From Streptantibioticus cattleyicolor NRRL 8057 = DSM 46488 (lineage in GTDB: Bacteria; Actinomycetota; Actinomycetes; Streptomycetales; Streptomycetaceae), in the NCBI RefSeq assembly GCF_000240165.1, contig NC_017586.1:3038001-3102000 (forward strand): a stretch of DNA of 64,000 nucleotides, written 5' to 3'. Of the stretch, positions 1 through 8,740 are shown piece by piece. Within the stretch, counting starts at the first letter, position 1, and every line of letters starts with the position of its first letter. The notes below the pieces were generated by a model. It saw nothing but the letters and a program-made list of their open reading frames with translations, was not told where the DNA came from and ran no database searches. The position numbers and the translations under genes are program-made.

Positions 1-1
1 G

Positions 2-106
2 AGCCTCGTGCACGAGGCCATGAACGCGGCCCCCACCGCGCCGGTTGTCCACAGGGCGTGGACAAACCCCGCCGATGTCGAAGCCGCCTACGGAGGTGAC
101 CTCTGA
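2..106 (+). CDS. C-terminal end of an upstream protein (partial)
   Basis: An open frame enters from the left edge and stops at TGA 104-106, giving the last 34 residues of a protein that starts outside the window. The fragment has no recognisable motif. It matters because its stop overlaps the next gene by four bases (CTGA, 103-106), so the two are probably translationally coupled and in one operon with the mobilization genes. Family unknown. Confidence 0.5.
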   Translation, partial: SLVHEAMNAAPTAPVVHRAWTNPADVEAAYGGDL

Positions 107-804
107 CCGCCACCCTCACCCGCGAGCCCCACCGGGTCGGCCCGCTCGCCGACCGGCTCAACGGCATCCTTGCCAGCCGCGGCATCGACCTCGCCACCGC
201 CGCCGTCGAGGACGGGCACGCCGAGCCCGTCACCGCGCTGGAACTCGCCGACGCCAGGATCCCCGCCCGCTACCGCCGTGCCCTGGCCGACCACCCGAAG
301 GTCACCGCCTGGGCCGACGAGATCGCCCGCGCCGGACGCCCCGGCCCCGGCGGGCCGGGCATCGCCGAAGGCCCGTCGCTGCTGATCGCCGGCCCCACGG
401 GCACGGGCAAGACGTACCAGGCGTACGGCGCCATCCGCACCCTGCTCGCCCGAGGGGTCCGTCTGCGCTGGGAAGCGACCACCACCGCCGACTTCCACGC
501 ACGCCTGCGCCCACGCGCCGGTCACGACGCCGAACGTGACCTACAGACTCTGGCGCGCTGCCCGCTGCTGTTCCTGGACGACCTCGGCGCGGCCAAGACC
601 AGCGAATGGACCGAGGAGCTGACCTACCGGCTCATCAACCACCGGTACGAGCACATGCTCCCAACCCTCATCACCACCAACCTTCCGATGGAGCAGCTGC
701 GCGTCACCCTCGGTGACCGTGTCGCCTCCCGCCTCGCCGAGATGACGGAGCGCGTCATCCTCGACGGCCCCGACCGACGACGCCGCACAGCGCCCGCCGC
801 CTGA
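103..804 (+). CDS. DnaC/IstB-like AAA+ ATP-binding protein
   Basis: This is a 233-residue ATPase. It has a Walker A GPTGTGKT at about residues 97-104, a Walker B LLFLDDLG at about 155-162, a sensor-1-like TTNLP, and an SRL arginine motif near the end, the pattern of DnaC/IstB helicase-loader-type ATPases. The preferred start is CTG at 103, because GGAGG at 92-96 lies six bases upstream and an in-frame TGA at 97-99 rules out anything earlier in this frame. The neighbours suggest a role in plasmid-like replication or mobilization of the element. The ATPase call is firm; the exact role is inferred. Confidence 0.8.
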   Translation: MTATLTREPHRVGPLADRLNGILASRGIDLATAAVEDGHAEPVTALELADARIPARYRRALADHPKVTAWADEIARAGRPGPGGPGIAEGPSLLIAGPTGTGKTYQAYGAIRTLLARGVRLRWEATTTADFHARLRPRAGHDAERDLQTLARCPLLFLDDLGAAKTSEWTEELTYRLINHRYEHMLPTLITTNLPMEQLRVTLGDRVASRLAEMTERVILDGPDRRRRTAPAA

Positions 805-894
805 CTGGCCGCCTCAGCGCCCTCTCCTGGCCGGTCCCGCCGCATCACCTGCGCTCACACCAGCCCTGCCCGCGCCAGCCGCTCGCGTAGGCGC

Positions 895-2331
895 TTGCAG
901 CGCTCCGTCGATTCGCCCTACGCCCTTCGCCCTCAATCCTCGACGCCTTGGAGCCCCCTCCTGCCTCCTCTCAGCCCCGTCCCCCTCGCCATACGGATCA
1001 GCGGCACGCCGCTCCTCCCCGACTGGGCCACCTCCCCGGTGATGACCGTGGCGTTCCTCATCCCGCCCGTGGTGCTCGGCCTGCTCGCCGGGTGGCTGAT
1101 CCGCCAGCAGCGCCGCCGACGGCATCACACCAACCGCTGGCGTGGAACCGCCGCGGTCCCGGTCGCGGCCGTGGCCGCGCTCGGCTGCACCGCCTACAGC
1201 GCGGACACCAGCTGGCGGTTCGCCGCCGACTACCTCGACATGGGCAGTACCGCCGAGCGCGTCGCGATGTTCGCCGCCGCCGAGCTGGCCCTGTTCGCCA
1301 CCGCCCTGATGGCCCGGCAGAACCTCAACGGCCCGAAGCAGGCCCCCGGGCTGCCCGGCACCCTCACCTGGGTCATCACCGCAGTCCAGGTTCTGCCCGC
1401 CTACGCCGAGTCCGGGCCGGTCGGTGGCACCGTGCGAGCCTTCGTCGGCCCCGTCATGGCCGCGATGCTGTGGCACCTGGCCATGGGCATCGAGCTGCGC
1501 CACCGCGCCCCCGACGCCGCCTCACGCGGCCTGGCCGCCGTCCTCGTCCGCCAGGCCCGCGAACGCCTGCTGGCTCGACTCGGCATCGCCGACCAGGACG
1601 CCGATGCCGCCCGCCTCATCCGCGAGCGCGCGCTGAGCGAAGCCGTCGCCCTAATCCTGCGCGCCGAGTCGATGACCGACCGCCAGCGCGGCAAGCGGCG
1701 GCAACGACGCCTGACGGAACGCCTGCACGAGGCCCTGGAGCGGGCCGACGTCGACGGCGACCCGCTCCAGGACGAGATGCTGCTGCGCAAGCTCGCCACC
1801 CGTAAGCAGGCTGTCGGCCTCGCCTCCATCACGCTGCCGCCGCGCTGGCAGATTCCGGCCTCCAACCCCGCCCGTGGATCCGGGCACAGCCGCCCAGGCG
1901 CCGCCCGCCCGGCACCACTGCCGCGGGCAGAGGAGGACGTTGCCCGCACGCACCCGTCAGACCCGGGCGACGACGAGGTCCCTCCGCCTGCCCACCCGCA
2001 GCCTGCCCGCCCGGGGCCCGGGCTGCCCGCACGGGCAGAAACCGAAGACAGCCGGGCGCTCACGGGCAACAGCTCGGGCAGCCCTTCGGGCAGGCGCGAG
2101 CGGAAGGCGGCTGCCCGGAAGAAGCGCGACACCGGCAAAGCCCGTGCCTCTGACGAGGTCATCCTCAAGCACACCCGCCGCATCTACGAGGAGACGGGCA
2201 GCGTCGGCCGCGACCGGGTCGAGGCCGCCCTGCGCGGCGCCGACTACACCGTCTCCAGCGACGACGTCGGACGAGTCGTCCGCGAGTTCAAGGCCCAGCT
2301 CAAAGCCGCCGCCGGCACTCCGCCCCGCTGA
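895..2331 (+). CDS. Membrane protein with C-terminal basic/HTH-like region (Spd/DUF2637-like)
   Basis: Up to 478 residues. The first half has about four hydrophobic segments (roughly residues 48-68, 84-100, 122-142 and 160-200). A long proline- and charge-rich linker follows, then a basic C-terminal domain (about 400-478) resembling a small winged-helix fold. The layout resembles the DUF2637/Spd-type membrane proteins of Streptomyces conjugative elements, which are linked to plasmid spread between hyphae. The TTG start at 895 is weak; ATG 1042, just before the first membrane segment, is a credible alternative. It lies between the ATPase and MobC in the same direction. The transfer role is inferred from context. 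Confidence 0.6.
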   Translation: MQRSVDSPYALRPQSSTPWSPLLPPLSPVPLAIRISGTPLLPDWATSPVMTVAFLIPPVVLGLLAGWLIRQQRRRRHHTNRWRGTAAVPVAAVAALGCTAYSADTSWRFAADYLDMGSTAERVAMFAAAELALFATALMARQNLNGPKQAPGLPGTLTWVITAVQVLPAYAESGPVGGTVRAFVGPVMAAMLWHLAMGIELRHRAPDAASRGLAAVLVRQARERLLARLGIADQDADAARLIRERALSEAVALILRAESMTDRQRGKRRQRRLTERLHEALERADVDGDPLQDEMLLRKLATRKQAVGLASITLPPRWQIPASNPARGSGHSRPGAARPAPLPRAEEDVARTHPSDPGDDEVPPPAHPQPARPGPGLPARAETEDSRALTGNSSGSPSGRRERKAAARKKRDTGKARASDEVILKHTRRIYEETGSVGRDRVEAALRGADYTVSSDDVGRVVREFKAQLKAAAGTPPR

Positions 2332-2379
2332 CCCCCGCAGCACCGGCATTCCCAACCAGACCGCGACCCGAAGGGCCTC

Positions 2380-3000
2380 ATGCACACCCCACACCACGAA
2401 GACCCCACCACCCACGAGGAATCCCAGCCGATCACCCCTGCCACGGGCACAGCAAGTTGTACCGGGAGCAATGCTCCCGAGTCTCCCGCCCCGGGGGTGG
2501 CGGGAGCGGCCCGGCGCCAGGGGGCACCAGGCCGACAGGCAGCGGCCGAGGGCGGACCGCAGCCAGAAGGGAATCGGCAGGCCGAGGGCCTCTCGCGTGT
2601 GCGCCAGCGCCCTCGCCAGCCCAAGCCGCTCAAGCGCCTGCACCAGCCCAGCTGCCGCATGAACGACGCCGAGTACAAGCGTTTCACCGACGCAGCCGCC
2701 CAGTGCCAGATGACCAACGCCGCCTTCCTCGCCTACGCCGTCGACAAGGCCGCCCGCGACCTGAACCGCACCGCCGCCGAGATCGCCACCGAACGAGAGG
2801 TCATCGGCGAGCTGTTCGCCGCCCGGCGGCACCTCGGCTGGATACACGGCCTGTTCAACCAGGTCGCCAAGGCCCTCAACTCCGGCGCCGACGCACCCCA
2901 CCTGGACTCCGCGGTCAAGGCCGTGCAGAGCGCGGCCCGCCGTATGGAGGACGCCGCCGATGCCCTGCTCGCCCACCGTGACGGCGGTGCCGCCGCGTGA
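2380..3000 (+). CDS. MobC-like relaxosome accessory protein
   Basis: 206 residues. The N-terminal ~90 residues are low-complexity and probably disordered. The C-terminal half carries a MobC signature: a short DNA-binding segment beginning RMNDAEYKRF, then a helical region with a GLFNQVAKALN motif matching the conserved NQ/LN block of PF05713. MobC proteins help the relaxase melt and nick oriT. The stop TGA at 2998-3000 overlaps the GTG start of the relaxase by four bases, the classic mobC-mobA arrangement. Family call is good; the N-terminal boundary is uncertain. Confidence 0.8.
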   Translation: MHTPHHEDPTTHEESQPITPATGTASCTGSNAPESPAPGVAGAARRQGAPGRQAAAEGGPQPEGNRQAEGLSRVRQRPRQPKPLKRLHQPSCRMNDAEYKRFTDAAAQCQMTNAAFLAYAVDKAARDLNRTAAEIATEREVIGELFAARRHLGWIHGLFNQVAKALNSGADAPHLDSAVKAVQSAARRMEDAADALLAHRDGGAAA

Positions 3001-4733
3001 TCCCCAGCATCCACAAGCGCGGCACCAAGACGATCGGCCTGATCCGCTACCTGTACAGCCCCGGCACCCACGAGGAGCACACCGACCCCCACCTGGTGGC
3101 CGCCTTCGACCCGCTCACCCCCGACCCCGGCCGCGACCCGAAAGCCACCTACGAGCAGCTTCAGCGGCTGCTCGACCAGCCCGTCAACGCCCTGCCCGTC
3201 GGCCGGCGCCCGAAGAAGCACGTGTGGCACCTGTCCGTGCGGGCCAGCCCGGAGGATCCGATCCTGTCGGACGAGGACTGGGCGGCCATCGCCCGCCGCA
3301 TGCTCGCCGCCACCGGCATCGCCCCCGACGGCGACGAAGCCGCGTGCCGGTGGGCAGCGGTCCGGCACGCCGACGACCACATCCACATCATCGCCACCCT
3401 GGTCCGCGACGACGGCCGTCGGCCCCGCCTGCACAACGAGGCCCGCCGCGCCCAGGCCGAAGCCCGCCGCATCGAAGCCGACTACGGCCTGCGCCGCGTC
3501 GCGCCTGGAGACGGCACCGCGGCCAAGCGCCCCACCAGCGCCGAACGCCGCAAAGCCGAACGCCAAGACCGGGAGCGCACGGCGCGCGAGGAACTGCGGG
3601 AGACCGTACGGCGCGCCGTGGCCGGCGCCGCCAGCGAGGAGGAGTTCTTCGATCGCCTGGCCGCCGCCGGTCTGCTGATCCGTAAGCGCATCGCGCCCTC
3701 CGGTGACCTGCTCGGCTACAAGGTCGCCCTCCCCGACGACCGCAACGGTCAGAAGGAGCCGGTGTTCTACGCGGGCTCCACGCTCGCCCCCGACCTGTCC
3801 CTGCCCCGCGTCCGCGAACGCTGGACGCTTCCCGCACAGGCCGCTTCGGCGGACGACTCACGGTCAGAGCAGCCCGCCCTGCCGGAAGTGACAGGTCCCG
3901 CGTTCGCGCGGCGCCGGGCCACCGCCGCCACCTGGCAGGCCCTCCTGGTCATCGACCACGGCGATGACGGCGCGGCAGCGGCCCAGATCGCCGCGGCGGG
4001 TGAGGTGCTGGACGCGCTCGCCAAGACCTCCGCCGCCCACACCCGCGCTGAACTCCGCGAGGCGGCCTTCGTGTTCGAGCGGGCCAGCCGCTCGCACATC
4101 AAGGCCGTACGCGGGCACGACCGCGCCCTGCGCCAGGCCGCCCGCGACCTCGTCCACAGCGGACCCGCCCTCGGCCGCGGCGAGGACGGCGCCACCACCG
4201 CCATGCTCATCGACATGGCCTTCTTCCTCACCATCGCCGCGGCGAACTGGCACGCGAAGAAGCAGCACAGCCAGCAGGCCGAGGCTGCCCAGCAAGCCGC
4301 CGAACACCTGCGCGCGGCCTACCAGGCCGCCGCAGCCCACCCCATGGCCATCCTCCACCAGCACGGCCAACACCTGGCCCTACGAGTTCGGCAGCGGCAC
4401 GCCGACCTTCTCCACCAGGTGCTGCCGGAGCTGGCCACCCGGGTCCAAGCCGAACCCGGCTGGCCCGCCCTGGCCGCCACCCTCGAAGAAGCCCGCAAAG
4501 CCGGCCACGACCCAGCCGCCCTCCTTGCCGAGGCCACCCGGCGACGCGAACTCGACACCGCCGACTCCATCAGCGACGTCCTCGTATGGCGCCTGCGCCG
4601 CAGCGCCCACCTGCCCGCCCTCCCCGAAAACCCTCACGACACCCCCGCCCGAGGTAGCCAGCACACCCACTCTCCGGCGCCCACCACGCAACCGGCCACC
4701 AGCGCAGCGAACAACTCCCACCGTCGGCGCTGA
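2997..4733 (+). CDS. Relaxase/mobilization nuclease (MobA/VirD2-like)
   Basis: 578 residues. The N-terminal ~190 residues form a relaxase domain with the metal-binding three-histidine motif VRHADDHIHII at about 121-131, expected in MOBP/VirD2-like nickases. The rest is long, helical and Ala/Arg/Glu-rich, with no recognisable helicase or primase motif. The enzyme should nick oriT and stay covalently attached to the transferred strand. GTG 2997 overlaps the mobC stop (GTGA). No TraG/VirD4 coupling protein or type IV secretion gene is visible, so the element looks mobilizable rather than self-transferable, unless those genes lie to the left. Confidence 0.85.
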   Translation: MIPSIHKRGTKTIGLIRYLYSPGTHEEHTDPHLVAAFDPLTPDPGRDPKATYEQLQRLLDQPVNALPVGRRPKKHVWHLSVRASPEDPILSDEDWAAIARRMLAATGIAPDGDEAACRWAAVRHADDHIHIIATLVRDDGRRPRLHNEARRAQAEARRIEADYGLRRVAPGDGTAAKRPTSAERRKAERQDRERTAREELRETVRRAVAGAASEEEFFDRLAAAGLLIRKRIAPSGDLLGYKVALPDDRNGQKEPVFYAGSTLAPDLSLPRVRERWTLPAQAASADDSRSEQPALPEVTGPAFARRRATAATWQALLVIDHGDDGAAAAQIAAAGEVLDALAKTSAAHTRAELREAAFVFERASRSHIKAVRGHDRALRQAARDLVHSGPALGRGEDGATTAMLIDMAFFLTIAAANWHAKKQHSQQAEAAQQAAEHLRAAYQAAAAHPMAILHQHGQHLALRVRQRHADLLHQVLPELATRVQAEPGWPALAATLEEARKAGHDPAALLAEATRRRELDTADSISDVLVWRLRRSAHLPALPENPHDTPARGSQHTHSPAPTTQPATSAANNSHRRR

Positions 4734-4794
4734 CCGGAGAAACGGGCGCAACATAGCCGACGATCGGCGGTTGGCCAACCGCTCGTTTCTCCGG
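4734..4794 (+). repeat. Nested inverted repeats after the relaxase (terminator or oriT candidate)
   Basis: The outer arms CCGGAGAAACG (4734-4744) and CGTTTCTCCGG (4784-4794) are a perfect 11-bp inverted repeat. Inside is a perfect 16-bp palindrome, GCGGTTGGCCAACCGC (4767-4782). It lies directly behind the relaxase stop. It could end the mob transcript or be the folded part of oriT, which often lies next to mob genes. No T-tract follows, which weakens a simple intrinsic-terminator reading. Confidence 0.5.
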
Positions 4795-4848
4795 ACGATT
4801 AATGCCCTACCCCCACCCGACTCCGGTAAGGAGCTGAGGAGCACCCGT

Positions 4849-5229
4849 ATGCCCAAGACCCAAGCCCGACCCAATGTCGTCCGTCTGCTCTGCGACGCGG
4901 ACTACGAGCTCCGACGTGAAACCCGCACGTGGGTCCACCGCGACGGACGACCGTTCAGCAAGGAGGAACAGGCCCTCGTCTCCAGTGCCACCCGCGCCGA
5001 ATTCGAAGAGATACAGGAACAGTTCACGCGGTACCGGGAGTACCGACGCATGGTGGACGATGCGCCGGAGGCTCTGCGGCGCTTCCTCGCCCCGTTCATG
5101 GCACAGCTCACCGAGAAGGACCTCGGCAACGCCCACGAGCTGATGAACGAGGACGAACGAACCGAGTTCGACCGGCTGCTCAAACTCACCATGGCACCGT
5201 TCCGTTCCTTCGCCCCGTACGCCTTCTGA
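4849..5229 (+). CDS. Small hypothetical protein of the mobilization region
   Basis: 126 residues, starting at ATG 4849 with AAGGAG about 14 bases and GAGGAG about 8 bases upstream. The protein is charged, largely helical and soluble, with many Glu/Arg pairs and no membrane segment or catalytic motif I recognise. It is separated from the relaxase by the inverted repeat at 4734-4794, so it may have its own promoter. The frame is open far upstream, but that part overlaps the relaxase and is not real. Function unknown. Confidence 0.6.
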   Translation: MPKTQARPNVVRLLCDADYELRRETRTWVHRDGRPFSKEEQALVSSATRAEFEEIQEQFTRYREYRRMVDDAPEALRRFLAPFMAQLTEKDLGNAHELMNEDERTEFDRLLKLTMAPFRSFAPYAF

Positions 5230-5433
5230 CCGGGGCCCGCGTCCATGCATGACCGACGTGGCGATGACCGGCTCCCAGGACAGAGCCGGGATCTCGCACA
5301 CAGGCGTGGGCGTTCCAAGCGGTAGCCGATTCAGCGCGCCGCGTTGAACGAAGCTCCGGGTGCAGGAACGGTCTGCTCCCAGCAGCCGCGGTCCGCGACG
5401 CCACGGAGACGCCGGCCAAGGCAGAGCAGCAAG

Positions 5434-5466
5434 AAGCCGGGCGTCCCTGCAGGGGACGCCCGGCTT
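5434..5466. terminator. Bidirectional hairpin between convergent genes
   Basis: A perfect 14-bp stem (5434-5447 with 5453-5466) with a 5-nt loop, starting and ending in AA/TT. It sits between the converging small gene (ends 5229) and the DUF317 gene (ends 5484) and is well placed to stop transcription from both sides. Confidence 0.8.
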
Positions 5467-5483
5467 CGATGCGTTGGACGCCC

Positions 5484-6305
5484 TCAGCCGGCCGGAGCGC
5501 GCAGGAGCCGGTCGCGTGTACTTTCGGGCAGCACCCGGCGCAGGACCGGTGCGCTGGAGCTGAGGGAGTCGGCGAACGCGGCGACGAGGTCGTGCGGCAC
5601 GCTGGCGCTGAACGACGCGGCCCACAGGTAGCCCGCGCCGAGTACCGGCTCGGCCCACGCCTGCCACCCGGCCAGGGCCGCCTCGTCCGCCTCAGCCACC
5701 AGCGCCAGTGGGTCGCCATCCTGGATGAGGGGCGGCACCTCGCCGAGGCGGATGTGGGAGGCGAACGTCGGATCCACCGCGCCCGACCCGGGCTGGTCGC
5801 CGTCACGCAGCCAACCGTGCGCCGTAACGGCGTCGAGGACCAGCTCGGGGCCACCGCACGGCAGGGCGGGCTGATCGCGGGCGTCGAGCGCGGCCAGGAA
5901 GCCGGCGAGGATCTCCCCCGGGACCTCGGGGGTGAAGTAGGCCGACCACTGAGCGAGCGGGCTGCTCGGGTCCGTACGAGCGGACACTTGCCAGGCGATC
6001 GGCAGGTTCCCCAGGTGGAACGGCTCGTCCGGCAGGACCCACTGCGCCCACCGCAGGGAGTCGGGGCTGAAGTGCAGGACGGTGCTGCGCAGGACCTGGC
6101 GGTCCCCCGGCGCCTCGTCCGGCTCCTGGCGTCCGCGGACGATCGTCAGGCTCGTCCAGCCCAGGCCGGCGAGCGTGTCGGCGACGGCGTCGTAGAGGCG
6201 TCCGTCGTCACCGGCCAGGTGCCGGGGACCGACCCAGTACGCGGACGGGACGCTGGCCGGAGCGGGTGGATCGATCGGGAAGTCGGGATGCAGGTACGCC
6301 TCCAA
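5484..6305 (-). CDS. DUF317-family protein
   Basis: About 273 residues, acidic and soluble. It appears to hold two copies of a DUF317-like unit, each with a W-x(n)-F/Y-T/S-x-x-V/P-x-E/D-x-x-A/V-x-F pattern (for example AYFTPEVPGEILAGFLAAL near residue 125 and SFSASVPHDLVAAFADSL near residue 235). DUF317 proteins are almost confined to Streptomyces and relatives, are common in mobile islands, and have no known activity. The TTG start at 6305 lacks a clear ribosome site, and an in-frame stop lies farther upstream, so the true start may be internal. Confidence 0.7.
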   Translation of the reverse strand: MEAYLHPDFPIDPPAPASVPSAYWVGPRHLAGDDGRLYDAVADTLAGLGWTSLTIVRGRQEPDEAPGDRQVLRSTVLHFSPDSLRWAQWVLPDEPFHLGNLPIAWQVSARTDPSSPLAQWSAYFTPEVPGEILAGFLAALDARDQPALPCGGPELVLDAVTAHGWLRDGDQPGSGAVDPTFASHIRLGEVPPLIQDGDPLALVAEADEAALAGWQAWAEPVLGAGYLWAASFSASVPHDLVAAFADSLSSSAPVLRRVLPESTRDRLLRAPAG

Positions 6306-6477
6306 GAAGTTGGGGGGCTTGATGCCGCCAGCGGTGCGTAAAGCTGGATGGAGGTGCCGGGCCGCCCGGCGGCGACTTCGGGTGGCAGATAGCCGGGCTA
6401 CCTCGTCTCGCCTTCACCATGTAGACGACGGGTTCCTGCAGGGGCGCCGACTCGAATCGAGCCTCTGCGTGTGGGTG

Positions 6478-6831
6478 TCACACGCGCTGGGAGGTCTCCA
6501 GCACGCGAGCGACTGCGGCGGCGACGACGTCGGCCGGCGTCTCGGTGTCGAAGGACATCTGGTAACCGCGCACCTTGGCCGTACCGGTGACGGCAATCTT
6601 CCACCCCTCGCCGTCGGTGCCAGGACGGCCGGACGGAAACCATCCGAGATAGAAGGATCCATCCTTCGAGTTGACATGCACGTCCGCGCGGTCGTCCACG
6701 ACTAGGACGAAGTCGTCGGCGGAGAACTGATCCATCACGAGCGTGGCCTGGCCCGGGCCGAGCAGCCACTCACGCAGCCGCAGGGCCTCGACGCTGGTGG
6801 AGAATCCGGGACCCGGGGACCCCGCTGTCAC
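6478..6831 (-). CDS. Small hypothetical protein, possibly DUF317-related
   Basis: 117 residues from GTG 6831, with GAGAGG nine bases upstream; TTG 6837 is also possible but too close to that site. The protein is soluble. Its C-terminal half ends in a helix (TPADVVAAAVARVLE) like the end of a DUF317 unit, so it may be a single-repeat relative of the downstream gene, which runs in the same direction after a gap of about 170 bp. No function can be assigned. Confidence 0.55.
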   Translation of the reverse strand: MTAGSPGPGFSTSVEALRLREWLLGPGQATLVMDQFSADDFVLVVDDRADVHVNSKDGSFYLGWFPSGRPGTDGEGWKIAVTGTAKVRGYQMSFDTETPADVVAAAVARVLETSQRV

Positions 6832-7023
6832 GGGCAATCACCTCTCTGACCTGGTGTTTTACGAGAAGGTCGTCCAGGTTCACATGCCGCTGCGGCGTTG
6901 GCCAGTCATTCATGGATCTTTGCTGTCTGCCCCCGGCGAACTAAAGACGCAGAGGACGACACAGCGCGGTCCGACCTCGGAAAACGGGGTGCGCGCGGTG
7001 GGGCCAGCGCTGATAGTTGCCGC

Positions 7024-7728
7024 ATGGATGCGATCGAGGCCGCACGCACCGTCGTAGACGAACAGCACCCCGAAGCGCGCGCCGCGTTCCTGGGCGGCAG
7101 CGTCGTGACGGGTCGCCGCACGGCCACGTCGGACCTCGACATCGTCGTCCTACTCCACGGACCCCCAGCCCCCTACCGTGCGAGCCTGCAGTACGCCAGC
7201 TGGCCGGTGGAGATGTTCGTGCACACCGAAGCGACGTGGCACGCCTACGTCGAACGGGAACTACGCAAGCGCCGGTCACCGCTGCTGTGGATGTGTGCCG
7301 ACGGATTGCTGCTCTTCGACACCGACGGACTCGGAGCACGCCTGGCCGCACAGGCCCGGAAGCTGACCGCCGCCGGACCACCCCCGGTGCCGGCGGAAGA
7401 GATCGACGACCGCCGCTACGCGATCACCGACCTCCTGGACGACCTCGCGGGAAGCAACGACCAGAGCGAGCGCCTGTTCATCGCGACCGAACTGGTCCGA
7501 CGCACCGGTGAGCTGGCACTGGCCGTTGGCCGTTCGTGGGGTGGCGGTGGGAAGTGGCTGGCACGCCGTCTTGAGACGACCGCGCCAGGACTCAGCACAC
7601 GCCTCCACCACGGCCAACAGGAGGCACTGGGCGGGAGAGTCGAGACCCTCGTGGCCGCGGTGGACGAGGTGCTCGGGCAGGCCGGCGGCCGGTTGTGGGC
7701 TGGCTACAAGCGCGTCGGGACGCCCTGA
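7024..7728 (+). CDS. Nucleotidyltransferase-fold protein (pol-beta superfamily)
   Basis: 234 residues from ATG 7024. A minimal nucleotidyltransferase core is clear: GGSVVTGRRTATSDLDIVVL at about residues 22-41, i.e. the GS motif followed by D-x-D metal ligands. A helical C-terminal domain follows. The domain is used by aminoglycoside adenylyltransferases and MNT-type antitoxins. No HEPN toxin partner is adjacent (the next gene is a convergent flavoenzyme), so a stand-alone modifying enzyme is more likely than a toxin-antitoxin pair. Substrate unknown. Confidence 0.7.
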   Translation: MDAIEAARTVVDEQHPEARAAFLGGSVVTGRRTATSDLDIVVLLHGPPAPYRASLQYASWPVEMFVHTEATWHAYVERELRKRRSPLLWMCADGLLLFDTDGLGARLAAQARKLTAAGPPPVPAEEIDDRRYAITDLLDDLAGSNDQSERLFIATELVRRTGELALAVGRSWGGGGKWLARRLETTAPGLSTRLHHGQQEALGGRVETLVAAVDEVLGQAGGRLWAGYKRVGTP

Positions 7729-7776
7729 GCGATCCCGCGCTGCGGACGTCGCAACATCTGTTCTTCCACGTGCAGA

Positions 7777-8730
7777 TCACTTGACGGAGAACAACGCCCG
7801 AGCCTCCTCGGCGCACCCCCACGACAGCGTGACGCCAGCACCTCCGTGCCCGTAGTTGTGCACGACCGCAGTGCCGTCCTCCCCCACCTCTTCCTCCACA
7901 CGGACCGTGGCGCGGGTCGGTCGAGCGCCGACCCTGTGTTCCAGGACGCGGGCTTGGGCGAGGCGGGGCTCGACCTCGGAACAGCGGGCGAGGATGCCGG
8001 CAGCCGCCTTGTCGTCGGGGGCCAGATCGCCCTCGCCGTCCATCGCCGTGCCGCCCAGGACGACGGTGTCGCCGTGGGGGTAGAAGCACAGGAGGTCCGG
8101 GGAGAGGCCGGTGTCCTCGGAGAAGAACTCGGTCAGCCCGGGGTTGGTGACGACGACGTGCTGACCGCGGACGGGCCGGAGGTCAGGGTCCGGAACCAGG
8201 TCGCGCGCGCCAAGGCCCGCGCAGTTCATGATCGCCGAAGCGGGACCGGCCTCCGAGAGCGAGGTCAGCCGTCGCCGCTCGACCACACCCCCGGCATCGC
8301 GGAGTCGGCGCAGGAGGTAGTCGAGGTAGGTGGGCATGTCGATCAGTGGCACGGTGAACCGGTAGCCCGCTGTGAACCCGGCCGGGAGTTCGGCCCGCTC
8401 GCACGGTCGGAAACCTGGCAAGGTTGTGGCCCAGTCCGGCGCGGCCTCGGCCGTGCGGGACGCTTCGATGCCACTGGTGAGCCGGACGCCCGTCGCCGGG
8501 TCCTGGGCCAGCTCCCGGAAGATCTCCAAGGACCGTTGTCCCCACTGGTCGACCTTGTCCTTCGGCTCGACCAGGTAAGGCCCCCACATCGCCCCGGCCG
8601 CCAGCGACGTGACCCCCGGCACCTGCTCGGCGATCACGTGCACCGAAGCCCCGGCCTCGGCGAGAACGACGGCCGTGGTGAGCCCAGCCACCCCAGCCCC
8701 GACAACGACAACGCGCTCCCCTGCGGTCAT
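7777..8730 (-). CDS. FAD-dependent oxidoreductase, D-amino-acid-oxidase (DAO) family
   Basis: 317 residues from ATG 8730. The Rossmann FAD motif VVVGAGVAGLTTAVVLAEAG sits at residues 8-27. Also present are a substrate-domain region (YRFTVPLIDMPTYLDYLLRR), a central NCAGLGA FAD contact, and a C-terminal HNYGHGGAGVTLSWGCA typical of DAO-family enzymes. The length fits D-amino acid oxidase. The ORF is open upstream to 9105, but that part overlaps the regulator. It starts about ten bases after the regulator's stop, so the pair is probably co-transcribed. Substrate is inferred only as a D-amino acid or similar amine. Confidence 0.82.
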   Translation of the reverse strand: MTAGERVVVVGAGVAGLTTAVVLAEAGASVHVIAEQVPGVTSLAAGAMWGPYLVEPKDKVDQWGQRSLEIFRELAQDPATGVRLTSGIEASRTAEAAPDWATTLPGFRPCERAELPAGFTAGYRFTVPLIDMPTYLDYLLRRLRDAGGVVERRRLTSLSEAGPASAIMNCAGLGARDLVPDPDLRPVRGQHVVVTNPGLTEFFSEDTGLSPDLLCFYPHGDTVVLGGTAMDGEGDLAPDDKAAAGILARCSEVEPRLAQARVLEHRVGARPTRATVRVEEEVGEDGTAVVHNYGHGGAGVTLSWGCAEEARALFSVK

Positions 8731-8740
8731 GAACCTGACC

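Noticed and set aside
3964-4848. Out-of-frame N-terminal extension of the small gene at 4849
   Set aside because: It is a shadow of the relaxase; the real protein starts at ATG 4849 with a ribosome site.
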